This document shows, piece by piece, positions 13,369 to 25,160 of a stretch of 64,000 bases of DNA (positions are counted from its first letter, which is position 1; each line of letters begins with the position of its first letter). Below the pieces are notes generated by a model. The model did not search any database. It saw only the letters and a program-made list of their open reading frames with translations, and had not been told where the DNA came from. The stretch is taken from assembly GCF_047663525.1 (NCBI RefSeq), contig NC_092589.1:82992001-83056000 (forward strand), in the 5' to 3' direction. Made by a program: the position numbers and the translations under genes. Origin of the DNA: Anas platyrhynchos (lineage: Eukaryota > Chordata > Aves > Anseriformes > Anatidae).

Positions 13369-13614
13369 TATTCTAATTGGTAAGTGTTACTGTAACTGGT
13401 GTTTGCTTTGGTAATTGGTATTTTAATTGGCAATTGCTATTCAAAATGGCCGTTGGGGTAATTCTTACCAGTGACTGGTAATTACAATGGAAATTGTTAA
13501 TTGGTATTCTAATTGGTTTGGTAATTCATATTTGGTTTGCTCATTGGTAACAGAGCAAAGTGGTCATTTGTAATAGATAATTGGTTTGGTAATTGATTTA
13601 GAAATTGGTATTAT
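13369..13614. repeat. Degenerate AATTGG/GGTAATT repeat field
   Basis: Within 246 bp the core ATTGG occurs eight times and GGTAATT several times. The 18-mer AATTGGTATTYTAATTGG is found at 13413-13430 and 13499-13516, with a partial third copy ending at 13380. This suggests a decayed tandem repeat of about 15-20 bp. The units also resemble inverted CCAAT boxes and TAATTG homeodomain sites. Confidence 0.7.
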
Positions 13615-13740
13615 AGTGAGTACAAAACAAGTGATCAAAACACATTGATTTATTAACAATATAAAATATATATCATTTTGAAATTATAGCTTGTTTATGA
13701 AACTGATGATCCAACTTTTCCAAACCAAAAACATTGTATG

Positions 13741-13778
13741 AAAAATGCCGAATTTTAAGAAAAATGCCCAATTTTAAG
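13741..13778. repeat. 19-bp tandem duplication
   Basis: AAAAATGCCGAATTTTAAG (13741-13759) is followed directly by AAAAATGCCCAATTTTAAG (13760-13778). The two units differ at one base. Confidence 0.9.
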
Positions 13779-14002
13779 GGCTTTTTCAACATGGAACTTT
13801 GTGGAAACCAACAAGATCCTTTCAGTACTTCAGGTTCAGCAAATAGTTATTTTCCATTAAGTGTGTATTCTCCTGGAGAATTTTTTACTGGCTTGGCTCT
13901 ACCATCTGGAGCCTGTCTGTTACCTGCCTGCTGCCCCCATGGGATAACACAGTGGGGCGAGGTGTCTCCACAAGTACACAGGCAGTTTTGTACCCACTTA
14001 TA

Positions 14003-14540
14003 TCATAGAATCATTAAGGTTGGAAGAGACCTTCAAGATCATCTGGTCCAACCTTCCCCCTACCACCAATGTCACCCACTAAACCATGTCCCTAAGCACC
14101 AGGTCCAACCCTTCCTTGAACACCCCCAGGGACGGTGACTCTACCACCTCCCGGGGCAACCCGTCCCAGTGCCTGACTGCTCTTTCTGAGAAGAAATGTC
14201 TCCTCATTGCCAATCTGAACCTCCCTGGGTGCAACTTGAGGCCATTCCCTCTAGTCCTGTCACTAGTTATCTACAAGAAGAGGCCGACCCCCAGCTCCCC
14301 ACACCTTCCTTTCAGGTAGCTGTAGAGATCCATAAGGTCTTCCCTGAGCCTCCTCTTCTCCAGACTAAACACCCCCAGTTCCCTCAGCCGCTCCTCACAG
14401 GACTTGTGCTCCAGGCCCTTCACCAGCTTCATAGCCTTGCTCTGGATGCACTCCAGGGCCTCCATGTCCTTCTTTTAGTGAGGGGCCCAAAGCTGAACAC
14501 AGTACTTGAGGTACAGTTTCACCAGGGCTGAGTACTCCAA
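14003..14540 (-). repeat. CR1 LINE fragment of about 540 bp
   Basis: This is the longest CR1 piece in the window. It starts with 'tcatagaatcattaaggttg' (the CR1 3' terminus reversed) and runs back through 'ctgagaagaaatgtctcctc', 'aggccattccctctagtcct', 'cctcctcttctccagactaa', 'cctcagccgctcctcacag' and 'ggggcccaaagctgaacaca', all standard reversed CR1 3' sequence up to the end of its reverse-transcriptase frame. The minus-strand peptide near 14271-14465 ([20 protein letters not shown]...) is a decayed end of that frame. It is not active. Confidence 0.95.
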
Positions 14541-15280
14541 GGGTGAGTCTACTGGGGGTGATGAGTGAAGCCTCTCCTACCCTTTTTTTAGGGCAGGTGA
14601 CCTGTACATGTTGAAACCCAGTCCTGACGGCACCCACTTACACACCTCCTGGGCATGGCCCTCTGAGGAGCATTTCCCCACTATCCTGCTTTGAAGCATC
14701 TCCTCCTGAACTGTCTGAACATCACATCTCCCTGCAAAATTTTTCCTAAGATTGCTCTTCAACCGGTATTTTTAATGCTGCATGAAGTCTGATATGGTAG
14801 AAGAAGCTGGGTTAGCCCATCAGATTGTTCCCCCTTTTCCATACATACATGACAATTGTTTCCAATGCTGGGGGTCCTTTCCTTGACCTTCTGCAATACA
14901 GAGAACTTGCAGTGTAATCCATTGGGTGGGAAACCATGTGGCTTAAACAAAAAAGACTTTGGAGTGCTGAAATATGCTAATGACATCCATATAAAGACAG
15001 CAAAACTCAGATCTGAAGGGAAAAGTAACTAAAATTGCTCTCTACAGCCTTTGATGCAAAAAATACTTGGTTGCTTATATAACTGATGGTACAAATTTCC
15101 ACAGAGAAATATCCAGAACTGCCAGAACTATTTCTGTCCTATTATGGCCTTTGGAAAACTATTGATTTTCTTTCAGATGCATCAAGTTGAGCATCCAGTG
15201 TACATTCTTCCTGGCCAAAATGGTTTGCCTGAAGATGTTTGAATATCTGGCTCATTAGACTGTGTGCTTCCATGATAGGC
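14541..15280. other. Intergenic DNA, nothing recognised
   Basis: There is no gene and no clear repeat between two CR1 fragments. Confidence 0.5.
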
Positions 15281-15475
15281 ATAGAAATTGGAGATAGAAA
15301 AGACCCCTTTGGTCACACAGCCCAACCCTCAGCACTGCAGAATTGTTCCCGCTCCCTCCTACACATTTTTGGCTGTTTTGTCCAGCCCAGTTATAAATGC
15401 CTCAGATAATGTTTTTCCCCTGGAAAGCTGCTTACCACCAGTGACCACTGTTATTAGGAACTGGGACTGGGATTA
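15281..15475 (-). repeat. Old, diverged CR1-like fragment
   Basis: 'cagcactgcagaattgttcc' followed by 'tgttttgtccagcccagtta' and 'aatgcctcagataatg' matches in order the reversed 3' region of an ancient amniote CR1 subfamily. It is much more diverged than the 2.9 and 14.0 kb copies. The limits are approximate. Confidence 0.65.
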
Positions 15476-15574
15476 CATCCAGTTACAAGAAGGGAGATTT
15501 CAATGTGATACGCACAAAAGGAGAACAGAGGAAGCAGCCAAAGAAAAGCTATGAACTGAATACAAAGAGCCTGT

Positions 15575-15606
15575 GTTTCAAACTAAAAGTTTGAAACTTT
15601 TAGTTT
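15575..15606. repeat. Two overlapping hairpins
   Basis: GTTTCAAAC (15575-15583) pairs with GTTTGAAAC (15589-15597), and alternatively AAACTAAAAG (15580-15589) pairs with CTTTTAGTTT (15597-15606). The two stems share bases, so they are mutually exclusive folds. Confidence 0.85.
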
Positions 15607-17039
15607 CACACCACCACTTAACAAGAGAGCATAATTGTAGCGGATGCATCTATTTCAAGTGATCAGGAGGTAAACTGAACCTTTAACTACCAAACGGAAG
15701 TTCCTTAGAATTGGGCAGGTTTTTTTTCATCCATCAAACCTCCCTCAGCTGGTAGCAGCAATTTTTTGAGGGGAGTTCAGTTGCTGAGATGGACATTTTG
15801 ATGGCCATACCTTCAAAGCTCTGCTGGCAAGTTCACTTGGTTGTAGTCCAAGCGAGACTTCCTTCTCTTTCTTCTACTTCAAATAATAATACAGAGGGGG
15901 GATTATTTTTAAGAAGCTCCTTATAAACTGAAATATGAGGGTGCATTTCCAACATCATTTTTGAGACAACCTTTATCCTTCTTGAATTATTTCTGAACTC
16001 CATGAGGGTTTCAGAAAAACAATTCAAAATGCCTGTCTCCACTACCTGGTAATTCAAGGCTGATTTGTAAATCCTTACATAATGTTCATGGATATTGTAG
16101 TGTGCAATTACATTTTTCAAATGCTTTTCCTTTCACTTATTCTTTTCCCAAGTCTTTCTTAATTTAACCAATCAAAAATCCATTTATTTCTGATTTGAAA
16201 ATTAGTTAATGCAAATAAAGCCTGGCTGACATTTGCAAGTCATTTGCAAATGCCCTTATAGCCTGCAATCACTATTCCTTCCTCTTCTGAATCCACATTT
16301 ACTCATGTCTCTGTGTGATTGATTGTGGGTTGGGTATAACTTAGCGATACATCAAGAAAACATGATATATCACTGCTGTTCGTTATGTGTTCCACATATG
16401 AATTATTATTCACATGTAAGAGTTTGGGCTATGTCTACATTTTTGATGTTAGTTTAAGCCTGAAGCTAATCTTAAATCTGATATCAGCCTCTGGCTGGGG
16501 ACACTTTCCATGCTAGTAGCACTGCTGGTCAAGTGGCTGCTATCATTAATAATTTAGCACTTTTTTTTTTTTTTTCTTCATGGTTCTTCTGAACTGTGGG
16601 GTGCAGATGCCTCATCTCTCCAAGAGAAACTGCAGGGAAAATGCAGGACATTTTGTTTTGATTTATATGTTTAATGGCTTTGGCACCAACTAAAAAAATG
16701 CATGGCTACATCACTAAGTTAATCTTCACTTCTGCTAAGTGCAGTGACCTGTGATCCTGGAGAGAGTGGTTCAACAGCAACATTAGCCTCAGGACCAGGA
16801 ATCCTCAGGTGTGCTTCCATTGCAGACAGCAATGCAGCACAAGGATAGCACTGAGCTGTAAATACATTAGCTCAGGTACTGGGAGCTGTTTTGCTGCAGT
16901 GGCACAGAGCTCTGCATGTGCTAATTTAAGTTGATCCTCAACTAACAGCTGTGTCCTTGCAGTAAATGCTATGACTTTTATAATAAAGTATCTGTTGTTT
17001 CTTAGGGTCTCATTACAAGAGAGCCCAACATAGAATCAG

Positions 17040-17560
17040 CTCTAGATTGAGACACCTACATTTTGGCATGTTCATGCAGGTCTTTAGGTGTTAACTTGCT
17101 GTCCAAGCCCCTCAGATATGCCAGTAGAGAACAAGTCTGTGCAGTCAGTGAAGTCTGCAGAGTAACTCAGCTCCAAATTAGAAACCTAAGGCTGAGTTCC
17201 CCAAACTGGGTGCATTCATTGTGCCTGCATACCTGAAATGTCTACCCTGGGGCAGCAGGCATGACCTGGACCTACAGGAGATGTATGCATTTCTGGAGAG
17301 GCATCTGTAGGCAAGATGGGATGCCCTAAGGAGGACTGGATTGCACTCCACATCTGCATTTAGGTACGTACAGAGGTGGGTCATCAGAATCAGTTGCCAG
17401 GACTGATTGTATTGACTGGGTCTTCTCTGACTACCACGGGAGCTCAGACAGCTCGCATGCAGACACCTACAAGCACACACGTAGGTTTCTTAATATAGAG
17501 TTGGCCACCATTCCCAGTATGTGATCGTGGAGTGGAGCATGACCCTAGGGGATGGATGAA
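17040..17560. repeat. Possible decayed interspersed repeat, unassigned
   Basis: Recurrent short phrases such as 'acacctac' with 'ttaggtg' (17070-17092), 'cctacaggagatgtatgcat', 'gcatttaggtacgtac' and 'gacacctacaagcacacacg' give this block a repeat-like, LTR-like texture. I cannot identify a family, terminal dinucleotides or target-site duplications, so the call is only a suspicion. Confidence 0.25.
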
Positions 17561-18299
17561 GGCTTCAGATCCACTAGCAGATCCACTCACAACAGCCATG
17601 CCACTGAAGTCCCAAGAATGGTGCACCTCAGCTAAAATTACCAGGATGTGCTACAGAAAGAAAGAAAATATTCCCCTATTCCTGCCCGTAACATGTCACA
17701 CACACACCAGTATCTAAAATCTCCCCTTCCTTCCTGATGAGGTCAGGAAAGTTTTGCTTCGTGCCCTTCATGCCATAAATACAAGAGATGACAGACGAAT
17801 GAGGGTACAACATGCACCGGGAAGCGGGTAGGGGTGAAAAAGGACGTGAGTAACCAAAAAACACTGATGTAGCAGCTCCGATTAGACACGTCTTTGTCAG
17901 TGGGGGTCGGGGGGGAGGGTCAGTTGTTGGTGGCTCATTCTTTCTTTCCTCTCCTAAGTGCGAGATGTCGGTGGCGAGGCAGCTGGTGCTCCGTGACAGC
18001 TGCTTGTCACGCTGTTCATAATTGCCCCATTGATACCTTGCGCTGCCTCTGGCTGTTTGTTGCACCCACCTGTTGTCTTTGGGCTGAGCTCCTCATCTCA
18101 GCATTACCGGGGCTGCTGCTTTCCTGCGTGCCTCCTCCAACCCCGCCACGGGCCCCCGTGTGCTACCACAAGGTAAGTGATAGAGCACAAAGCACCCGAT
18201 TATCCTACTAGCTGTGCTGCAGCAGTTGGTGAAAAGGTTCAAGCTAAGCAAAGCCTGGTGGAAAGATGGGGTGATTTGCTGTCACGGGAGGTGGCACTG

Positions 18300-18352
18300 A
18301 TAAATGTGCAAGGGAAAGGAAGGAAGATAAATGCGCAAGGAAAGGAAGGAAG
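18300..18352. repeat. 26/27-bp purine-rich tandem duplication
   Basis: The unit beginning ATAAATGTGCAAGGGAAAGG (18300-18326) is followed directly by one beginning ATAAATGCGCAAGGAAAGGA (18327-18352). They differ by one substitution and one missing G. Confidence 0.85.
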
Positions 18353-19130
18353 AAAGGATTTTGGCGTGTGCTATCACTGGACATGTTTTATTATGGCCAC
18401 GTGGCTCATTACTAACATACAATTTCACCATTTCTCACTGCCCTAATGTTCATGGAAGGAAAAATAGAGTAAGAAAAAATATGTTTATAATGTATGTATG
18501 TGTACATATTATCCTTGTGTGTCACTGTATTCCCAACACGGGGCTCTGGAACATTTGGAGGCTTCAGATCTGTAGAGACTTTCATCTACTTCTAAACACT
18601 GCCAGCTCAATGGACAGATTGATTGCACTTGGGACAGGCAATCACATTATAAAATGTTGTGCTTCATGAAAATAATACATCTTTTTTTTTTTTTTTTTTT
18701 TATCTTGCACTTCAGCCAAGTTTTCCAGAGCATACAACCCAAAATTATGCAGGGAAAGTCATGATTTTACAAAGTATCTGTTATCTGCAAGAGGCACCGA
18801 CTCTGGGGGGTCCTGTTGCCTACATGGCATTATCAGAGATAGAGGTGGGAAAAGCTAGAGGAATTTGTTATATAGCATGAAAATTCACAGTGACTTTACA
18901 CACAGCTAACACGAACTGATGATGAAACTAATATTCAGAAAATACTGAAGGCTCAATAGGAGGACTCTAGTATGTCTCAGTAAAAGTCTGAACTTGCACA
19001 TGGATGGCTGGTACACTCCAATGGGCACACATTTTTGGAACAACGTTCTCCTGAAGAATTTGACCTTGACTGTGATTCTTCCTGGGTAACCAAGTCCTGC
19101 ACAAAATAAATCTAAAGTAGCAAATAACAC

Positions 19131-19350
19131 TGAATCACAGAAACTCTAGATCAGAAGGGATCTCTGGAGGTCATCTGGTCCCGTCCTCACTCAAAGCAGA
19201 ACCACCTTTGAAGTCAGATCCAGCTCTGAAGTCACAGCAGGTAGCTCAGGGCTTTTCCCAGCCAATGTTTGAACATCTCCAAGGCCAGAGACTCCACGCT
19301 CTCTGTGGGCAACCTGCTCCAGAGCTTCATCACCTTCACTGCGCAAAAAA
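19131..19350 (-). repeat. Diverged CR1 LINE 3'-end fragment
   Basis: 'tgaatcacagaaactctaga', 'gatctctggaggtcatctgg', 'atgtttgaacatctccaagg' and 'gtgggcaacctgctccagag' follow the reversed order of a CR1 3' region. This is the last recognisable CR1 upstream of CNR1. Confidence 0.85.
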
Positions 19351-20008
19351 TATGAATATTTAACATCAATTTCCCTTGCTGTAACTTTCGTTTTTCAAAT
19401 TGCTTTTTACAAAAGACAGAAAAGTCTTAATATTATGTCTTACAAAGTAGAGAAGTATTATCCACATCCTAGCATGAAGAACCAGGGCACAGAAACATTA
19501 TTACAAAGAAGAAGAAGCCAAGCAAAATTTCAGGGTGATTTCCCAAGTAAAAGAGGCTCACAAGATTACACTTTCAATGTGTTTGTGCCTGTCTGTTCCC
19601 CTCTAATAATTCCCAAATCTGATAGCGTTTTTTTCAACCAGTTCTGATGGAAGTGTAGTGATCTGATGGTAGATTTCCACAAGTTTAATGAAAACTGGCG
19701 TGTGGGTAGAAGAGGCAGACCCTGTCAGTTCCCTCGTTGACAAAAAGCTGCAATTGAACCCAGTTGTTGTTGGGTATTCAAGGACCCACATGGCAGGGAG
19801 GCACTCTGAATGCCCCAGCTCACAGAACAGATGTGATCAGACAGCCAGCGCTGTATTAGTCACCAGAGAATCCAACCACGGGCCCAAACCCATAGGGAAC
19901 CAGGCTTCATTAGTTCTGCTGCTCATGAAATGCTCTGTTGTGTAATATTTTTTTTTCCCTACCTTTACTCTTACGCTTCAGCCAAGCGGTCATAAATTTC
20001 CAAGAGGG

Positions 20009-20037
20009 AAAAAAAAAAAAAAAAAAAAAAAAAAAAA
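20009..20037. repeat. Poly(A) tract, 29 A
   Basis: An uninterrupted run of 29 A. No processed pseudogene body or target duplication is visible beside it, so it is treated as a mononucleotide microsatellite. Confidence 0.95.
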
Positions 20038-23000
20038 GCCTTCTTCATATAATCTCCCTTTATATATCATCCTTCTCTCACTGAGAAAGAGAATGGCTAA
20101 GAATAGCCAGTCAGATGATTTACTATTACAATTTTCTGCGGGTATATGGGATTTCTGGATGTCACTCAGCTGCCCTTAACAATAGCAAGGACACAATTGT
20201 TTCCATAGTAATACCCATTCCAAAGGGGTGAAGGTGTGTGTGTTGGGGGGAGAGTACAAAGCAAGGGGGAGGCACAGGTTGCACAGACTTGCATAAAGGA
20301 CAAAAATCAGGCACAACAGAGTTGGGTTCTGCGATCCGAGCTATAGAAATTCCTCTTTTAAGGTCATTTCCATTCCACTGAATCCTACAGAAAACTTACT
20401 TGAGCAAGTATGCAGGCTAAGACCCTTTCACATTTTCGACAACGCATGTACATGGGAAAGCTTCACATCTTTCATCACTCCTCTGCCTTGAACAACTAAA
20501 GCACAACTGCACCACTTTTAATGAGAGGAGACGTCCCTAGTTTGTGGCAACTGAACAGTACCCCTCGCCTTACTATTACATTTCTTACTCGGTACAATAG
20601 ACAAACGTGGTCCAGCAGGCTGGCCTCCCGAATAACCTAAGGGTATAAAATAGATGGTCTCCCTGTGTCGCACTTAAATAGAGTTAACCAGTCAACAGTC
20701 TCCTGACAAGCAGACTAAACGTGTTTTTTCACCCAAAAATACCCTCTGAACGGAGGAATTCTGATGCTGCAGCATGTATTAGTGTTTTTCTGCTATGTTT
20801 TAGTATTCCTGGTCACCCTGAAGAAAAGAAGAATTGCAGAAACAAAGGAAAGCCAACGCAGAAATAAATAAAACCTTTCTGCTTCTTTCTTCTATGGCTT
20901 AATAGCAAACGCTCCTCGTATGGTCTCCCAGCTGCAGCAGGAGAAGTACCCAAGAAGATTTTAATAAAAGTAGCTTTTATAAATGGCTGATGGGGGAAAA
21001 TTGAAGAACGTATCTGGGATTCCATTTGTCCAAGATGGTTCCTGGGTCTGGTGCTAAAAGCTCTGCTATTGACTCAGACGGTTATATGACCCTTTGAGCC
21101 CGAGCCAATATAGATGAAGAGAAGTTAAGCTCAGGCCACTGGAAAAGGAAAAGGGCATTGAAAAGTAGATAATAAAATAATCTACTCCATCTTCTAGTCC
21201 TTAAATGGTCCTGTTGTTTTTTAATATTCTGTAATATGAGATGTAAATCTAAATATTGTAGGGAAGCAGCTATGAAAAGACCACATTTTGTGACTGAATC
21301 TCCTGCCTTGGTTGGATCTCAGAAGTCAGCTTTCCCTAGCCTACCAGAAAGGCTGCTTCCAAGGCAGTGTTCTCCCAGGGAGAGGTCAAGTTGTTGATTT
21401 TACTGAAGATGAACCACATTTTCTGGCCATCATTTTTTTTTAGTGTTTTCTTCATAAAGTGAATCGATTACAGAAGCCAAAAAGCCCTTCCCAACCACAA
21501 AATGATGTGAGAAAATCTAACTATTCACAACAGGGCTTCGAGATGAGGTCATGCCAAAACAATCACAGCAAGGCTTCTGAAGAAGAACCCCTGTCCCACC
21601 TGCTCTCTTCCTTAGTTAATACTTTGTCCTGGAAGGTGAGCTGCATGGGCAGATCCCACGCTGAGCATCGCTGCCTTTACAGTGGATTTATTTTCCAGTG
21701 GATCCAGTGACAGTGTGGGGCTGCAACGTGATAAGCTTGTGGCTTCCTTTTCTCCTAAAAAGAAAAGAAAAGGATGAGTGGGCTTGAGCTTTGCCACTTT
21801 GGTTTTGTTGTTTAAGCCCACGGTTTGCAAACCTCCCCTCGCCCCCCACTTTGCAGAGCTGAAGATGCTAGGTGACCTCTCAGTCACACGGGTGCCCCAA
21901 GATTTAAATTGAATATTCTGGAATAATAAAACCTGGGCTGACAGTGCTTCCGTGACCAAAGGGTTTTATTAAATGAAAACAAGCACGCAAATGTACATTT
22001 TATGCTGAGGCTAGTGACACTATAATGAATAATTTGCAGGGGTGGAAGGGATGGATATCTGTGATAGCATTAGCAAGCGTTGACCATTTGAGCAAATGTA
22101 GCCACAATAATTGTAATAACAGTGGAAAAGGCATAGAAAAGCTGGCAGAGATTAAAACAAATAAAATAAAAAAAAAATAGGCCATCTCTTGAAGACTGGA
22201 CTGTGATACAGCCTGGCACAAAAGAAGAGGGGGAAGTTTGTGTTTCTTACTCCTATAGACTCACTGTGTGCTTCTCCTGAAACGCAGGGGGAATTGGCTT
22301 CTCCAGGCTCCCTGCGCTTCCCTCTGCCAGGCAAATTTGTGGGAAGACCCAGCCTGGGGTGGGAGCACAGGCTGAGGAGAGCCTGAAGCACGCACACCCT
22401 GGGTTTCCCAGGAGAACAGCTCTAATGGAGTGCTACGACAGGGAAAAGTCCCACTGCAGTCCCCTGCCACCTCCCCAGAGCTGCAGGGGAGGGCGAAGAA
22501 AAGGGACGATGAGCTGTCCATCCCTCTTCTTTCTGCAGCAGCGTTGAGCAGTGCTCCTTTCCCTGGGACAGCACTTACTCACCGATGCTTTCAGGAGGCA
22601 TTTCATCATAGCTGGGTTTTATAGACACGAGAGCTCTTTCCCTCACCCTCCAATAACAGCCTCTTCTTATTAAGCACCGCACAAACGCGTGCACAGAAGC
22701 AGTGCCTCCTCCGCACGGCTACGTCTCGTAAGGAACTTGAGCTAGAAAATGTGTAGCCCTCATCCAGACTCGTAATTGTTTCTCTTTTCTGGAACTGAGC
22801 ATGAACGCTACAGACTGGTATATACCGTCCCTATTTAAAAGCTGACATGATGGGTTGTTTTCATATCTAGCAGGAACAAGGAAAATGTGAACAAAAGTCA
22901 AGAGCGAAAACAAATCTGTATATTTCCATGAAAGAACCAATCTATTTTAGAGTCATCTTAGGTTGTGTTTTTAGTTGGGTTTTGTTTGTTTATTTGTTGG

Positions 23001-25138
23001 TTTCTCTTGCCATACTGATGAATGATATTAATTTGCATTGCATAGAAGTTGCAGATACAATCCTACGCCTATTTACATTAACTGCAACATTCAGGCACCC
23101 AACATCACTTGGAGACTTTCCTGACTTTGATGCCCCTGTACACCACCAAAGGTAGAGCATCAGGGAAAAGCTTTGTCATCTTGTTTTTCTCAATTTCTTC
23201 CCTTCACCACACAGCTATTTTGTTTATTTGTTTATTTTTGGAACCCACTTTTTTTTCTTTTTGTACTTTGCGATGCAGATTTATAATGAAAAGATGATCT
23301 GTATCCTCATTACTGTTCTATTGCTCAATGATGAAAAAACATGTTAACAAAGGAAAATGCTTTTCCGTCAGCTCATAATGTTCCCTGCTGTTCAACTGGG
23401 ACTGTAAAGAGTATGGTTTAATGAAAGAAGGTGAGAAGGTGAAAAAAAAAAAACTAATGAGGGTGTTTCTCTGCATTGAAAGATCACTTAGGAGCGGCAG
23501 TGATTTCTTTTGTGTCAGAAAAATATAAAAAATAAGGTTCAAAGGCAGCTTCCCCAAGGTCAAAGAGTCCCATCCTCCCTAACACAGTATACTCACTCTC
23601 CTCCCTGGCAACCTCCTCTTTCTACCTAGACCAGCATTTTGTAATTTTCAGATGGTGGAGAGAAAAGAAGTTCATGTGCCTTAGCCAGCTGCTAGCTCCT
23701 AAGGAACAGGCAAAAATGCTGTACTAGGTGCTCGAAGCTGCATGCATCGGTAACAGAGCAGCTCACAAACCCTCCGAAGGGCAATCACCATGCCATGGTT
23801 TCGCACTGAATACAAAGGCTCCTTTCCAGCATGCTGGGTCTGAGGTTTGGGCATCAAAGAGGGAATGAGCAAGGAAGGAGGAGGGGACTGTGGACTGCTG
23901 CCCAAATGACCATTTCTAAGAGTCCTTCCCCAAGCGTCAGGCAACAGATGTCAGATAAGCAGCAACCTGCCCTGGATCTGGGCAAGTCTTTGTTTTTAAA
24001 CAGAGGATTCTCAGTAGTCTTCTGGCTCTTCTCTTCCCTGTCATCTTCTTCAAGGAGCTGGTGGAAGAAACGTGACGGGGCACAGTATCGCTGCCATCAG
24101 GGCAAAGGAAAGAACCTTGTTAGTACCCTGCAGTGCCACCCACAACACAGTGGGCAAAACACTACGAAAAATCAATACAGCAGAAGATTAAGCTCCAATG
24201 CACTCTGTTTGGTATGGGTATTAACACCTCCATCAGTAATAGACTGAGATTTCTTAACAAAAGCATACGCGTCCTTAACTGTGTGACATGTCTCTCTCCT
24301 CTTCTTAACTCACCGAGTTCATAACCTAAATTACATAGAACAGTGGCTAAATTAGTTCATCATTGCTCAACTCCGATCTGAAAGGACAAAGCAAGAAGCA
24401 GGAGAGAATAATATTTGGGGAACTGGATAGCTTCAGGGGATAGTTAATGACAGGATAGAGAGACTTGAATGCCTGCATCACTGGTTTTAATTTGGTTCGG
24501 GGCAGTAGCGACACAAAGTCATTACCATATGATAGCTGTTTGTTTTCCTGCCTGAGAGGAGTTGGTGGTCTCGGTCTGTTCCTAGCTGGCAGATATCTGC
24601 ATTACAAAAACCAGCAGCAAATTTCCCATTCTCACCAGCTGGCCGAGTCAAAAAGCAGGGTCAGATTTGGGAAAGGGGCAGGCCTGCTGTGACACCTGAG
24701 CAACAGGCTGAAGCCAGCTGCAGGGACAGCCCGAAATGAGGACATTGCCATGCCTCGCCTGTGACAGGAGCCTGCTGTCACCTCCACCTTGCACAAGGGA
24801 CCAACATTTGGCTAAATATGGAGCTGGACACTTTGCAAAACCCCTGGGTAAACCATTCACTTTCATGGATTCTGGATTTTTTTTTTCTTTTTCCCTTTAT
24901 TTGCTTGGTGGCAGTAAAGTTACTCCTGGACAATAACATTTCTGATTGGGTTTTTATTGTTATTGTTTGCAATGTGGCAGTGCCCGCAGGTCATAGCCAG
25001 GATTGTGGCTCTGTTGTGATAGATGCTCACAAACTACTAGTAAGAGACAGTCCCTGCCTTGATGGAGTTAAAATTTAAATAGAAAAGTCTGACGATGGTG
25101 AAAGAAGTGAGATGCTATTATCCTCATTTTACAAATTT

Positions 25139-25160
25139 GGGGGGGTTGGGGGGGGGGGGG
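25139..25160 (+). repeat. G-run pair (G7-TT-G13)
   Basis: Seven G, two T, then thirteen G. It can be read as four runs of three or more G and so has G-quadruplex potential on the + strand. No promoter or exon is evident beside it. Confidence 0.8.

Larger units (their letters stand above)
3152..14002. other. Upstream intergenic DNA, no gene
   Basis: Over this roughly 10.8 kb I see no exon, RNA gene or intact transposon. It contains small simple repeats (TG at 3893, CAAA at about 5119-5139, GTTT at about 10961-10979), a perfect hairpin near 5.1 kb, and an unusual AATTGG-rich field with an adjoining 19-bp tandem duplication at 13.4-13.8 kb. Segments at 7.6-8.7 and 9.2-9.9 kb are GC-richer and give overlapping spurious frames on both strands. 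Confidence 0.5.
15607..19130. other. Upstream intergenic DNA, no gene
   Basis: No exon is recognised. A minus-strand open frame of 95 codons at 15833-16120 has no motif I know. The segment 17040-17560 looks like a decayed repeat (separate entry). A purine-rich tandem duplication lies at 18.3 kb and a T18-20 tract near 18682-18701. Confidence 0.5.

Noticed and set aside
15833..16120. 95-codon minus-strand open frame with a protein-like look
   Set aside because: No family resemblance could be named, and it sits in AT-rich intergenic DNA without signals; kept only as unassigned sequence.
20009..20037. A29 tract as the tail of a processed pseudogene
   Set aside because: No gene-like body or target-site duplication is visible upstream of the A-run.
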